This document shows, in pieces, positions 21,352 to 32,802 of a DNA stretch of 64,000 bases (position 1 is its first letter; each line of letters opens with the position of its first letter). The stretch is from positions 275,559,174 through 275,623,173 of the forward strand of contig CM062804.1 in assembly GCA_031772625.1 (NCBI GenBank), in the 5' to 3' direction. The stretch is from Pinus tabuliformis (lineage: Eukaryota > Streptophyta > Pinopsida > Pinales > Pinaceae). The translations under genes and the position numbers were made by a program. The notes under the pieces are model-generated. The model made no database searches and was not told the origin of the DNA. It worked only from the letters and a program-made list of their open reading frames with translations.

Positions 21352-22326
21352 CTACGATAAAGGAATGGGGGGGTTGCCCCCGTGCTCGTCGGAGTCCGTG
21401 TTGATGAAGAGAATTTGGATGGTGTCATCTTTATCCTCTTCAATGACTGTATCATTCGAAGATAAAACCTCTGAAGGCAAGACCGGGTCAACTGCCGCCT
21501 CGACCTTTTGACTTTCGTCGGGTATGGATTCAGCTGGTTCATCTTCAATGACCGGCGCTTCAGCTGACCACTTGAGCAGGCCAACTGGATTTTCAACTAA
21601 CGAAGGACTCGACAAGAGTTTTTTATATCCAGGAGGAAGTCGTAACGGTGAAACTGGACGATCATCCAAAACTCTTTTCGCTTCGTCTAAGAAGGGACAA
21701 CGGTGGATGGCGTGGTTGCCTTCGCACAGTCTACAGGGAGATCTAGTTCTCCCTTTTTGTTCAGGGACTTCACTTTCGCTAGTTGACGGTATGCATTCAA
21801 CATGGCTATCAGAGGTTGATGCCACCGGATTGTGCAAACGGGGAGACCAGTCCCTTAGTATCCGAGGTATGCAGGGACAATCTCTGTGAAAGTGGTCTCC
21901 CTTGCATATGACACATGGCGATTTAGGCCTAGTCAGTGTTGTGTGTGGATTTTCGTTAGACGACTCTCGTTTGCCCCCAGTCGCTTTTGGCTCCTTCTTC
22001 TTCTTCTCTTTCTTATTCTTTTCCTTCTTCTCCTTAGGAACTTGGTTTTTATCTTTACCAGTCCCGTCAAGCGAAGAGGAAGGAGGAGAGGAAGAATTAG
22101 AGGAAGTAGAAGGCTGGTGGGTAACTCTGGACTGGTCTAACTGCTGATTCGACTGTTCAGGAATAGTGGTGTTCTGAACGACATTGTTTGAGAAGAGCCA
22201 GACCGGCAAGCCAATTGTCAGTCCTGGAAGCGACAATGTGGCCATATGGGGCGCACGAACATCTCCCCAAGAGGAGAAGGGACTAGGATTTCCACCAAGG
22301 GGAATTCCTTGGTTGGTGGGCTCCAT
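21352..22326 (-). CDS. Gag polyprotein C-terminal region of element C (324 codons, open)
   Basis: This is the longest intact frame of the window. The ATG at 22326 opens MEPTNQGIPL, then WGDVRAPHMATLSLPGLTIG, a Ser/Pro stretch, a very Lys-rich stretch (about residues 93-118), and two zinc knuckles: CVICKGDHFHRDC (about residue 138) and CRLCEGNHAIHRC (about residue 198), both CX2CX3HX4C. An acidic tail leads towards the protease. Knuckles bind RNA during packaging. The Gag capsid core seen in element D (54694-53993) is not visible here, so the protein is shortened. The open frame fits the element's low LTR divergence. Whether it is expressed cannot be judged. Confidence 0.78.
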   Translation of the reverse strand: MEPTNQGIPLGGNPSPFSSWGDVRAPHMATLSLPGLTIGLPVWLFSNNVVQNTTIPEQSNQQLDQSRVTHQPSTSSNSSSPPSSSLDGTGKDKNQVPKEKKEKNKKEKKKKEPKATGGKRESSNENPHTTLTRPKSPCVICKGDHFHRDCPCIPRILRDWSPRLHNPVASTSDSHVECIPSTSESEVPEQKGRTRSPCRLCEGNHAIHRCPFLDEAKRVLDDRPVSPLRLPPGYKKLLSSPSLVENPVGLLKWSAEAPVIEDEPAESIPDESQKVEAAVDPVLPSEVLSSNDTVIEEDKDDTIQILFINTDSDEHGGNPPIPLS

Positions 22327-24034
22327 TTTCTCAACCTAAAGATCAACACAGGAAAAAGGGTATGAATATTCCGTTTAAAATAAATTTTAACGACGCTTGG
22401 ACACAACTTGCTTTTTCAATTTTAAAGAGTCGAGAAAAAGCAAAAGATGACTCTATTCGCCTTCGATGTTTTAACGAGCCCAAAGTGACAAATGCTCGGA
22501 TGGACTTTTTCCGTTATAGAGTCTGAAAAAGGCCAAAAGGAACTGCTCTGGAGTTCTAGGTAGAGGGTGTGCCAAACTTTTCGCAAAACCGCAGAATACT
22601 TTTTAAGGTATGGGCGGTCAATCTTCCTGAATGTTGTGTTCAGTGCATTGCGATCAGTAGGGCGGCCGACACGGCTTCCTATGGATAAAGGTTTTATGCC
22701 TATAGGGGTCTCCCAATATATACTCGACGGTACGTGGGAGCACAATCCGTACTGGCGCTTATCATCTCTCAGGAGGAATCACCCAACCATCAGCGAGATC
22801 GACAGTCACCAGGTTTTACGACGCCGGAACACGTCTCTAGCCTAGACCTCTGTGTTGTGCGTTAAGTTACAAAGCGTTGTTAAGTTCATTCAATTTATTT
22901 TAGGTTGATCTTTCTTAGAAGTTTGCATTTTTGGATCACCACGAGATGTATGATACAATTCCTAAATGCAGTCTAAAGATGATAAGCAAGCATTTATCTC
23001 TTTTCAACAATGAAAATCCTAGCTACAAGGGGAAAAGAAAGACACAATCTTTTCTCAAAGAGCAAAGAGCACACTGTAAATGCACTTTTCCCTAAATCAA
23101 ACCATACAAACTATCAATATGCAAATGCACAAATGCATGTATTTGTTTTCACTTTCTTAATATTGATGCCTAAAAAGAAAGCTGTTGTACAAATTTGAAT
23201 TTGATTTCAAGTGAAAACACAAACAAGTTTCTTTTTGAACTCAAAAAGACGATTACGACACTTTATGATTTTGAAGTAAACACTTGTTTCGACACTAGAA
23301 ATTCATAAATTCAAACCAAAAGACAAAAGTAAAAGTGCAATCAACTGTCAACAGTAATAAACTTACTCCTAAGATCAAAACGACACTTACGACAGGTCTA
23401 GATCTAAGGGCGACAGTATGACTAGTTTACTTTTGTAATGGGAAACTGCAAATGATGTAACAAATACACAAAGAACAAATACAGTTTCTTTATACAACTG
23501 AGGCGGAATTGAGGCAAAGAAAAGGGGTTTCAGATAGGTACACACACTGATAACAGGCTGCAAAAAACAAAGATAAAACTGAGCAAAAGGAAGCAGGGAA
23601 ACACAGCTGCACAAGGCAAAGGCTGATCAGCGCACCCCCAGCACAGAGAAACTGAACTTCAGCGCAGGTAGCCCTCTCGGGACCTGCGTTGAAATGCAGA
23701 ACCTCTTCACAGAGCCTACGCTGAAGCAGAAACGAGAATTGTCTCTGGGTTCTGGGTCACGGTTTGCAGTTTAATCTACAGTTTTTGGCCGGATAAAAGC
23801 TATCAATTAGGTACAATTAGGAGGATGATTTAAAGGAGGACTAAGATCTATCACAAAGGGCTGTTAGAGCACTTGTGGATCAGCTGTTCAGATCATAAAC
23901 ACAGGCCCAGTGAATGGACTAGAGTAGCAGATCTCTACTTTGCATTTGTAAATGGCAAATGCAGTTCGATTCGGCACTCCTGAGTTTATGAGAAGAACAA
24001 CAATAGAAACACAAATAAACTAACAAGATACGAT
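22327..24034 (-). other. 5' leader of element C
   Basis: No gene is visible over 1.7 kb between the primer site and the gag ATG. Two more hairpins of the array type lie at 22410-22441 (GCTTTTTC/GAAAAAGC) and 22505-22531 (CTTTTTC/GAAAAAG), with loops containing aaagagtc and tagagtct. Open frames at 22422-22845 and 23387-23614 have no domain. Confidence 0.6.
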
Positions 24035-24051
24035 CCCCAGCGGAGTCGCCA
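24035..24051 (-). promoter_or_regulatory. Primer-binding site of element C
   Basis: ccccagcggagtcgcca ends in the CCA typical of a tRNA 3' end, and lies three bases (att) from the LTR. Read on the minus strand it is TGGCGACTCCGCTGGGG. The matching site of D has the same spacer. The sequence type is that of Tat/Ogre-like elements, for which an Arg-tRNA primer has been proposed; I do not verify the tRNA. Confidence 0.85.
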
Positions 24052-24054
24052 ATT

Positions 24055-25095
24055 TGTTGTTGGGAAAAGTATCCATTCGGAATGCCCCTATCCCACTCTA
24101 AGGTGTGATAGTGCCTTAGCAACAAACAAGGAAAACTAATTGAGTATTCTTCTTTATGAAATGTAAATGAGGAGAAAGGATGTAACTAACCTGTGTCTTT
24201 CGCTAGTTTGTTGATCCAATCGCTCCTCTCTTCAGTGGCTCCCAGCTCCTTGCTCCTTCACCGGCCCAGCTTCACCGAATTCCTGCAAGATCACAAGAGA
24301 GAGAAACTACACGAAGATACAGATATACATTCATAAAAAGCTCAAGATCAGATTAAGCTAAACATGTAAGTATAACAAAACATCATTGATACACAACATG
24401 TAGGAGAAACTCAAATAGTTTATTGATATGATAAGAAAGTCCAAGAGGAGATACAACCAAGTGAGTTCCGATCCAGCATCTACCTCCCAGCAAAGGAATC
24501 CCTTCCTCTCCTCCAACAAAGCATAAATCACCCAATGTACTAATCTCAATCTCAAACCAACAACAATTCTCTGCAAAGTACAAAATTCCAGCCTCCTGGT
24601 TCTCTGGGATGAGGGATCCACATATAGATGTAAGCAGAGAGGATGAGTCAGCTTATGTTTTGACTTGTGGCTTCTCTCTGTCAGTTCTTGCTTCCACTTG
24701 GAGGTTGAGAGCCTCTTACTCATCACTAGTCGAATTCATTGAGGCAAGTGTCACTGGAGAAGATTCTGGAAGCTTCCATGGTCTTTCCACCTCGTTGAAT
24801 GAGCTTTCCATTTGTCATTTCCCGCTCAGCGCACCCTGGTAGTGCATCCAAGTGCGTTGCAACGCACCTAACCAATGCATTTGGGTGCTTTGCAACGCAG
24901 GCAGCTAGTAGAGCTTCTGAATTGATCCTGAATTGACTGTTTCTGAGTGGTTTTTGGTGGAGAACTTCTGGGAGAAGCTGTCATTGGTTGACCTTGTTCC
25001 TTTAGGAGCTGTAACAACATCTTTAGGGACTTTGGATCCCTTGGATTATGGACATTTCATGCTTGTAGCTGTAAGGCACAAAAATGTCTATAACA
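24055..25095 (-). repeat. 5' LTR of element C
   Basis: Same 1041-bp length as the other LTR, with about 11 substitutions and no indel noted. It ends at tataaca and is followed by gcttc, the second target-site copy, and the rest of F's zinc knuckle. Confidence 0.95.
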
Positions 25096-25262
25096 GCTTC
25101 AGCTGTGGTGAATTCGGTCACTAAGCAACACAATGTCCTCTCAGAAAGAAGGAAAAAGATGAGAAGCATGCTCTAAAGGTTGCAGCTGTGAAGATCAAGG
25201 AGGAGGATTTCGCCATGACAACCCAAACATCTCTAGGAGGGAGGTGGGGAGATCTAGAGTTA
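25096..25262 (+). pseudogene. Gag zinc knuckle and C-terminus of element F
   Basis: Directly after the target duplication the frame reads CGEFGH, a stop in place of Tyr, then ATQCPLRKKEKDEKH and KIKEEDFAMTTQTSLGG. This completes the CX2CX4HX4C knuckle started at 17176-17188, proving that C interrupted gag. A stop follows near 25261. Confidence 0.85.
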
Positions 25263-25868
25263 TAGTTCGACAGGACTGCAGTTGGGTAGGATCCTTGAGG
25301 ATTCCACCTCTCAGATCAATTCCTTGCTAAGGAGCACAGATCAGAAGTAGAAAGATGGAACAATGTCAGTTGGTGAAGAGGAGTGTCGAAATGACAGTTG
25401 CAGTGGTTAGGAGCGCCAGAGACTATGCAGCACAGAGCTAGAGTTGACAGCAGGTAAGTTGGAACAGAGCAGAGTTAGCAGTAGCCTAGAGGCTTCAGAG
25501 GGTTAGCGTAGAAACTAGCAGCAGTCAGCACTCCAGCTACGACATGTATCATATTGAACACTTGTTCAATAATTTGGAATGATTTTCCATTGTTGATGAA
25601 GTAGTAGCAGCAGTTGGAGAAGATTGCAGTGCAGATGTAGTATTGGCAGTGGCTATGCCAACAATAGCACGGATGCATAATTGAGAGTGAGTTGCAGTAC
25701 GGATGTAGTATTGACATTGGCAGGGTCAGCAACAGTACAAATGCAACATTTTTGTAGTAGTTGGCGGATAGTATGCCAGACATCAGTAGCGCAGAAGGAG
25801 ATGTTACATAATAGAGTAATGCTTCAGCAGGTTGCATTGCTAGAGCACATTCCTCCCTAAGAGGGAGA
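25263..25868 (+). other. Non-coding rest of element F interior
   Basis: No protease, integrase, reverse transcriptase or RNase H can be seen in 0.6 kb; imperfect repeats of the type gcagt..gatgtagtattg occur at 25630-25720. A weak purine tract (aagagggagag) lies before the 3' LTR. Confidence 0.65.
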
Positions 25869-27027
25869 GTTTATTTCTAATAGCATAAGATGTGCTCTAA
25901 GTCTCAAAATTTTTATAGAGTCTTAGACACATACATTCTCCAATACCCAGAAATTGTTTTACGAAATTCACCCGGAGACAGTTTTATTAAATTAATTATT
26001 TATTTTTAATGGGACCGTAAGTCTAAACTTAGGAAAATAAAATAATTAAAGGGTATTGATCTAACTGTGGTGAAACTTCTATAAGAAGATGAGGATCAAG
26101 CCAAAATTATCTATGCCATTGATTAGAAGTTAATCTAGGTTGTTGGTTGTCCAACAGAAAGATATAAGAAGCGGTTTGAGGGGCACTTAGAGAACACATT
26201 GAGTGGAGATCAGAAAATCAAATTTTTGAAGCACGACAGTTGCCGGGAGATAAATATGAAGTGATATTTTGCAGTGAGAGGCAGGGATAGTTCCAGTTGG
26301 ATATTTCTCCTTATCCAGGAATACTCAATAGAGGAGGCATAGAGGGATACGGTAGAGGCAGTACGGAGCTAGAAGAGGCTAATGGAGGGCCATGCAGAGG
26401 TAGCATAGGCTGACACAGAGGTAGCGCAGATCCTTGAGGAGGTCCAAAAATTTGCTGGAGGAATCGATTTCAGAGGCCAGAAGCCAGGGTGTGAGGCCGG
26501 GAGGTGAAAATCAAAGTTCCTATGTAGCAAATTGATCAACAGAAGGGGTGACACAATCCCTAGAGGTTGTGACGCTGGGCTGACGTAGTGACTGCATAGA
26601 GGCAGTGTAGAGGCAGCTAGGGGTCATTCATTTAGTGGTTGGATCAGTCATATCTCTAGTGACAGTGTGAGGTAATCTCACTTATCTATCTGTCAATGAT
26701 ATTATTTGTACTGGATAGCTAGGAGGGAATCCAGAGATTGTATTCAAAAATTACTAATGCATAATAATAAAACCCTCAACTGTTGCATTGGTTTTCTCGC
26801 ATTGGGTTTTTCAGGGACATTTGTCCAAAAATAACTGTGTAGATGTATTTTGTATTTATTTCTTGCTCAGTTACTTATTTCCACATATAATTTTAATTGG
26901 TGAAGGTTGTAGTGTATTGTTTTTGGTGTTTACTGTAGGAAACAGTAAATAATTTGTTCAGTAATTAACAAATAGAAGGAACTTAATCAATCACTGCAGT
27001 AGAAATTTGGGCATCCAAATTTTTACG
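25869..27027 (+). repeat. 3' LTR of element F
   Basis: It aligns with 14921-16054 along the full length. The first bases have decayed, so the left end is approximate. It ends ttttacg and is followed by accaa, the target duplication. Confidence 0.82.
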
Positions 27028-27032
27028 ACCAA

Positions 27033-28393
27033 ACCCAAGATGGATACCACCTGTAATCCTACATAATATCCAATGTGTCCCCTAGCCTTCCAGTACAACA
27101 ATTCATCAAGGAAATTGAGAAAAAGAGCTTAAAAACCATGGACCATAGGTGTGGACTTCATAATGGCCTGCCCTTCCATAATGGGCTTTGGCATGTGCTA
27201 ATGTCTCCAAAATATAAAATGGGGTTAACTAAGTATCCCAATAGGTAGTTTCTACTTTTAAAGGGGATAATATGTCCAAGGTACATCCTTTGAAAGGTGG
27301 TTCCATGTGATAAAGAGGTGAATGGTGTAGGGAATGAGAAGGGGCAGATATGGGCCAAATGTTGGGGTACAAGGGTAGCTAGTAGAAGGGAATCCCACAC
27401 TTGGGTATATAATGTATAGGAGGGAGAAATCATGGTACATGCGGAGCCTCTACCTTGATTTTCCCACCCTTTTTATACTCCTTTTTCCTTTTTATGTTTT
27501 TTTTTCAAATTAACTGCTTAGGGCTCAAGGGGTAAGAGCATGATGTGCGAGATATAGCAGTGGATACCCCCTTTTAAGGTAGGGTTGTTCATTTCCCACC
27601 AGGGGTTGGGACAATCATGGGTTCATATATGATGAAGGAGGCCCTTACAACCTATAGGAACTAGGGCGATGGCCATGATGATGGGGTAGAGCTCATGTAT
27701 TGGCCTTTTCCCACATGCTAAATTTGTTTGTCCCAACCTTCTTTTGCATTTTGTGGTACATTTTCCTGTTGAATATGGCCAGTTATGCTTTTACTTTTCT
27801 TTTTAGCTGCATCAACCTCCAGGGCATCATTATCAATCTAACCCAAGGTGTGGGCAGGGGAAGGGGAGAGTTAGCCCTATGTGGACCCAGTGGAGGAATG
27901 TGGACCTAGGTGGGAAAAATGATGAATGGGGTTGTAATGAGTGGAAAGGGGGCAATATATGTGGATGAAGTAGTGCGACCACACAACCAGAATTAAGGTT
28001 TCCCATGAAATACCATCTGTAAATCCAAATGGTCAGTAAAATAGATCCCACGGGATTAGAATCTAAGGTTAATATCCAAAAGGGGTCTAGGGGAGGAGAG
28101 CACAGACCTAGCCCATTCTTTCCACCAAATCCCCCCATTAATCCATGCCTAGAAGTGTCCATGATAAGCAAACTACAATACTCAATTTCCAAATCACAAG
28201 GCATACCTTTAGGTTTGGGATGCCCGCCTTTAAACATACGATCATGGGTGAGGACCCACATGGCTGGCTCAGGTGGCAGAGAAATGGCACAATAAACTAG
28301 TTGGTGGCTGCAAGGGGTTGTTGTCTGTTGGCTGAGAACCATCTTGGAGAAAACAATTTTCCTAGGGATATCACCAACAAATGGTGGGTAACA
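27033..28393 (-). repeat. 3' LTR of element K, second part
   Basis: The last 110 bp (28285-28393: aactagttggtggctgcaag, accatcttggagaaaa, tagggatatcacc, aatggtgggtaaca) match the end of the other K LTR (32335-32440). The segment 27045-28285 has no counterpart there, so the right LTR lost, or this one gained, about 1.24 kb. Open frames at 27158-27440 and 27833-28342 (minus) have no recognisable domain. Confidence 0.7.
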
Positions 28394-28949
28394 TCTAGCT
28401 CCAACTGGGACGTGATCTCTCGCATAAGTGGATGAAACTACTTGAACAGGAGGTCATGAGAACTCCAACAATATCTTGGCTACCGTAGACCTATTATCTG
28501 CACATATCAACGATTGAACCCATGGGGCACCATGTTTTTCAAGGTGTCTTATGATCACCCATGCTTAGTGTTAGGCCGTAAAATCAACAGAGATGTAAAA
28601 CATGCAAATTTTAATTCAAATGCATCTAATCTACCATGAGAAATATCATATGAGGCTATTTCTAATGCAAAATCAACATGTGATGCATCCTACTCTAACA
28701 TGCATAACATACAATGTCAAGTGTTAGGTATAATCATAGACTTAATGCAACCAACATGTCAATTGATCAATACAATAATGCATGCTTCCATGATTATTTT
28801 TGCATCGAAATTGGAAATACAAATGGGAACAATGATATCAGGGGTTACAATGGAGAGAGGTGGGAAAATAAGAGACCCATATGCCATAGAAAGGAACCCT
28901 GGAAGAAGGAAAAGACACCAGTCGAGAGGATTGGATTTGATCCTCCAAC

Positions 28950-30195
28950 TAGGAGATGGAAATGTCAATGACCAAGTATATGAATCTTTGATGAAGAACT
29001 ATCTCGGGCCTATCATCCTTAGGGTAAGAAGGAGTGAAATACTCAAACATGTTTAAGATGATACTATTTTGGTCATTGGGAAAACAAGAAGTGGGCCCAT
29101 CATCATATTTGGGGAAAAACCATGATTCTTGGTCCTTCATAGGGGAAAGAAGCTCTTCATCAAGACTACGGGAATGAACATCATTACAAATATCTATTTC
29201 TAGGGCAGGGGAGGAACACTCAAACATGAATAAAAACACTTTATTAGTGGCATGGATGAGGGAATCATATTCCTCAATTTATTCTATATTAGGTTCATCA
29301 CAATTTCCCACAATATCAAAAGGCTCTTCTTAGATTGGATCATCTTGGAACATAAAGAAGTGACCTTTCCAACCACTAGAGAGGGCTTCATAAGAACCAA
29401 AATTGTTCTTCAAAAGGGGTGGAGCATGTTCTTCTTCCCTGAGCTCATTCTTATGGACTTGACAAACCATGGGGTCTTCATTTCTATAATCATACCCAAT
29501 TCCTGAATCAACATCCCAAAAGTCACTAGTAGATTCTTCGTTTATTTTTCTATCATGATCTTCCTCGGAATCCTCCCATTCTTCACTATATATTTGGTGT
29601 TGGTTAGGATTCCATTCATTCTTTTCTTTAGACAAGGAGTAATTTTCCTCCTTCATCCGTTCCCGAAGGATTATCTCCAAGGTATTTACTACATGATTTT
29701 GATAAAATGCCTCAAGAAGAAGGTCATCAGTAGGACTCTCTTTATATTCATTCTTCATGTTACAGAGCCTTTATGATTTATCACAATAATGGGAGAAAAT
29801 CTCTTGGGATTTATATGTGGCCATCAATTTCCTACAAGACTTTTCATATTCCATCATCCATTCTTGCAATGTTTGAGGGCTCTTGGGGTTGAGATCTTCC
29901 TCATTATCCTTAGAGGACATGCTTTCCAATTCATGAGTCTATACTTTGGCACCATATTAAATTATGCATCAATAAGAGACTCTTCCTCAAGCATAAAACC
30001 ACATTCAATAACTTCCTCTTCTCGAATGGCCATATCTAACATTTTGGATATGTCTTCATGAGATTGGAAACTCGGCCCTTCATGCAATAATAAGTGCGTA
30101 GTCAACATTGAAAGAGAAGGAATTCTTTTAGGTTTACATGACTCAAGCCAATCGACACTTGGGAGTCGCCAGGGTGAACGAAATTTCCTTAACAA
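28950..30195 (-). pseudogene. Acidic reading frame of unknown family inside element K
   Basis: On the minus strand a frame runs from about 29935 to 28950 with only a few stops, and a further stretch at 30195-29962 lies in a neighbouring frame. It would give a protein of roughly 400 residues, rich in Glu and Asp. Recognisable stretches are SPQTLQEWMMEYEKSCRKL, LLLEAFYQNHVVNTLEIILR, PMVCQVHKNELREEEHAPPL and FPNDQNSIILNMFEYFTPSY. No zinc knuckle, protease or polymerase motif is seen, so it is not an obvious gag. I do not recognise the family. It could be a Gag so diverged that I miss it, or an extra protein of a non-autonomous element. Confidence 0.55.
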
Positions 30196-30320
30196 ATGCT
30201 TGCTTCACCCTACAAACATTGACTTTAAATTTCAATGAAGAACTAGGGCTTTGTTCTTCCAATGTAGTTGCCAATAATGTTATGTCAATATGTCGTATGG
30301 CGAACCAAACACACATTTCG

Positions 30321-30340
30321 TGTCCCCAAAAATGGTGCCA
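30321..30340 (-). promoter_or_regulatory. Primer-binding site of element K
   Basis: On the minus strand TGGCACCATTTTTGGGGACA stands three bases after the LTR end. It resembles the TGGCGCCGTTGCCGGGGA-type site common in Athila-like elements, with several changes. Confidence 0.65.
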
Positions 30341-30343
30341 AAA

Positions 30344-32447
30344 TGTTACTACTCAAACTAGCATGGGGCATAAAGGGGATTCCTAAAGTGGAAGACTACT
30401 AGATCAAGGTTAACAATGGAGACTTAGCCCATTGTCACCTCACCTAAGACTCCCTACTCTTTACAGACTTTCATTGATGGGAGGAGACCCGATAAATGGA
30501 CGTCACTTGTGAAGGATGAATCAACAAATGGATGTGAAGTGATCATGACGATCCTTTTCCTAGAAGGGGGTAAAGCATGGAGCTTACTTTCTCTTCAAGC
30601 AAGGTAAAAATATTTATAGGATAAGGAGAGGAGGATTTGAGGGTTATGTTAGAGGAATATACCTTGTAAAGTAGTTTACCAATCCTAAAATCCTTATTGA
30701 ACTTGACTTCCTGAATGGTTCTTGAATAATTGATTTTTCAAAGGTATGGGATGACATGGGACCAAGTGGACCCAACCCAAGTTAAGGAGAGAGAATCTAG
30801 CAACCAATGATGTTCATAACCCAGACAAGGAAGGGGAAAGGATCAAAGAAAGAATTTACAATTAAAAGTGTCAAATTGATCCTATGAGGTGCTAGCCTAG
30901 GGAATACCAGGTTAAATTTTGATCTTAGATCTAGGGCTTGGGTTATGTCACAACTCCACTATCATAATGGATTCAAATTTGGAGGAGGCCTTGAGGACAC
31001 ACCAGTGCAGTAGAGGCTAGGATATCAAGATTTTTCTATGGCTATTTCTTCGGTAAAATGATGCCCTACATGACCCAACTTGGCTAGACCTAGAAGAGAA
31101 AAGGAAGAGGTGGAGAAAATTTTCTTTTAGTGATCACCTATTGGTCGAACAGTGCCTAATCCCTTGGGGAGAATGGAGTCTAGGAGAATGATGAGAAAGG
31201 AATTTGTATTTTGGTCAAGGAGGCATTAAGGACTACTTCACTTGGAATTTAGGGCAAGAAGAAGTGACCTCAAAGCTTTTATACTTTGCTTTGCAAAAAT
31301 AAATGGCTTATCAAGATAATTTCATTGGTATAATTTTCCCTTGGATATTTCATTCACATAGATGCCCCATACATTGAGAGATGCTATATAGAAACAATAA
31401 TTCCACAATTTCGCAATTATGCAATGTAGCGATTAGCCCTAGTATAGCGAAAATCCCATTCAATGCATATGAAAAAAAGTAAAACATGAATAACATTAAA
31501 TGTTTGTACTTACATGTAATAGAACATATCCAACCATCCACGATTTAAAAATAAAGAAGCTTCAAGATAAATACTCCAATCCAAACATCAAAATTTATCC
31601 ATGCTCCAGTTCATCCTCCCAGAAAAAGTGTGAAATTCTCTAAAGAGGAGAATGATCCAATCCAAAGTGATGATACAAATGAATTTATGTCTCTCATATT
31701 TATACACTCATTAGGAGTTCAAATTACCTAATTTGAGCCTACATTATCCCATCAACTAAAATAATGTGCAAATAACTATCTATTGGTGACAAGCCACCAA
31801 ACTAGCTCACAAATAAAATAATAAGCCTCCCAGGAGGTTGAATGATCAATAATGCATGTCGTTGGGCTCTCTAAGAGGCCTGTTGAAGTCCATAAGTGGA
31901 AAAATCATGAGTTGGACTTCCAAAAGTAATGGACAAGGGGTTGGCCCCTTGTTCTCCACATAATAAACTTTTGGTGCTCCCAATGGCTGTGAGGGCACAA
32001 GTGACCCCATGGGTCTCCAAGTAAGTCAAAGATTCCTCTAGACCATCTGTAAGGGCTCAGATGATGGTGTAGGTGATGCCACATCATCCTAAAAGTCTTG
32101 TTTCAGCTGCTAAATGCATGGAACATCTGTGGGGTTGGTTGGGCCAAGGTGAACCAGGTGCATCTTCCTCGTCCAATAGGTGAATCTTGAGAAATCTCTT
32201 AACATATTTGGGGATCCATCGAGTTTTTTCTACTATTGTGGAGGCCCATGGCTCTCAACACACACCATACATGTGCCAATGTATCCCTATGGAGGGTTAG
32301 GACCCTATCTAGGGAGACCAAACCCAAGATAGTGAATAAACGAGCTAGTTGGTGGCTGCAAGGGATTGTTGGCTGCAAGCTGAGGACCATCTTGGAGAAA
32401 AAGTTTCTCCTAGGGATATCACCCACAAAATGGTGGGTAAATTATAT
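30344..32447 (-). repeat. 5' LTR of element K, with the empty site of element F
   Basis: It begins tgttactactcaaac and aligns with 12957-14920 and then with 28285-28393. The target of F is preserved uninterrupted near 32312-32325 (gagaccaaaccc). The right boundary is fixed by the return of G's LTR and the ttctt duplication. Confidence 0.8.
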
Positions 32448-32452
32448 TTCTT

Positions 32453-32709
32453 ACACAATATTAAGTAAAAAGAAATCATTTCTTGTATTTTCATCAAATT
32501 TAAAAGAATTAATGGTGGTTTTCTTCTTTTTATGGCTTTCCACGTAAAAATCAATATCTCATATGTGTATGATTTTATGGTGTTTCTTTGTAATTTATGT
32601 ATTTTTTACATGGTTATTTTCTAAATATTTGAATATATGTATTACTTGTTAAAATTGGTTATAAAATATTGATTCACCCCCTCTCTCAGTATTTCCCCTG
32701 TTTCCAACA
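32453..32709 (+). repeat. 5' LTR of element G, last part
   Basis: It resumes the alignment with the 3' LTR (63600-63848): ttccacgtaaaaatca, tctcatatg, ttattttctaaatatttga, ttataaaata and the end tttccaaca. Confidence 0.85.
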
Positions 32710-32710
32710 G

Positions 32711-32725
32711 TTGGTATTACAGAAG
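32711..32725 (+). promoter_or_regulatory. Degenerate primer-binding site of element G
   Basis: ttggtattacagaag follows one base after the LTR end. It resembles the Met-tRNA complement ttggtatcagagc with small changes. Confidence 0.8.
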
Positions 32726-32775
32726 GTTCCTTTGGCATTAATCTAACAACTAGAAGGAAGATATAAACATGAGAC

Positions 32776-32802
32776 ATGGCCAACCAGGAAGGATGTCCTA
32801 CG
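32776..32802 (+). pseudogene. First codons of the Gag of element G
   Basis: An ATG at 32776 opens MANQEGCP and is cut after nine codons by element H. The frame resumes at 39300 in phase once one copy of the target duplication is disregarded. This fixes the Gag start and orientation of G. Confidence 0.8.

Larger units (their letters stand above)
17189..25095 (-). mobile_element. Element C: Tat-like Ty3/gypsy element with gag and protease only
   Basis: Two LTRs of identical length (1041 bp; 17189-18229 and 24055-25095) and a perfect target duplication gcttc (17184-17188 and 25096-25100) define the element. By eye the LTRs differ at only about 11 positions, so it is the youngest element here. 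On the minus strand the primer site TGGCGACTCCGCTGGGG follows the 5' LTR and TTTAGGGGGCAAC precedes the 3' LTR. The interior (5.8 kb) has gag C-terminal and protease sequence but no reverse transcriptase, RNase H or integrase. It is non-autonomous and sits in F's gag. Confidence 0.95.
14921..27027 (+). mobile_element. Element F: gag-only Ty1/copia element, split by element C
   Basis: LTRs at about 14921-16054 and 25869-27027 share gatgtgctctaagtct, cacatacattctccaatacc, aagtctaaacttagg and the end catccaaat. The target duplication accaa is perfect (14916-14920 and 27028-27032). A degenerate Met-tRNA primer site follows the first LTR. Without element C it is about 4.2 kb. The interior holds only gag and about 0.6 kb with no polymerase. 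It lies within the 3' LTR of K, and the other K LTR keeps the uninterrupted target gagaccaaaccc near 32315. Confidence 0.88.
12957..32447 (-). mobile_element. Element K: LTR retrotransposon without recognisable gag or pol, split by element F
   Basis: Two related long LTRs (12957-14920 plus 27033-28393, and 30344-32447) enclose a 1.95-kb interior. Next to the right LTR, tgtccccaaaaatggtgcca (30321-30340) reads on the minus strand as TGGCACCATTTTTGGGGACA, close to the TGGCGCC...GGGGA primer site of many plant Ty3/gypsy elements. K sits inside the 5' LTR of G; ttctt flanks both sides (12952-12956 and 32448-32452). The interior encodes an acidic reading frame of no known family. Exact ends are uncertain by a few bases because terminal TG/CA have decayed. 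Confidence 0.78.
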
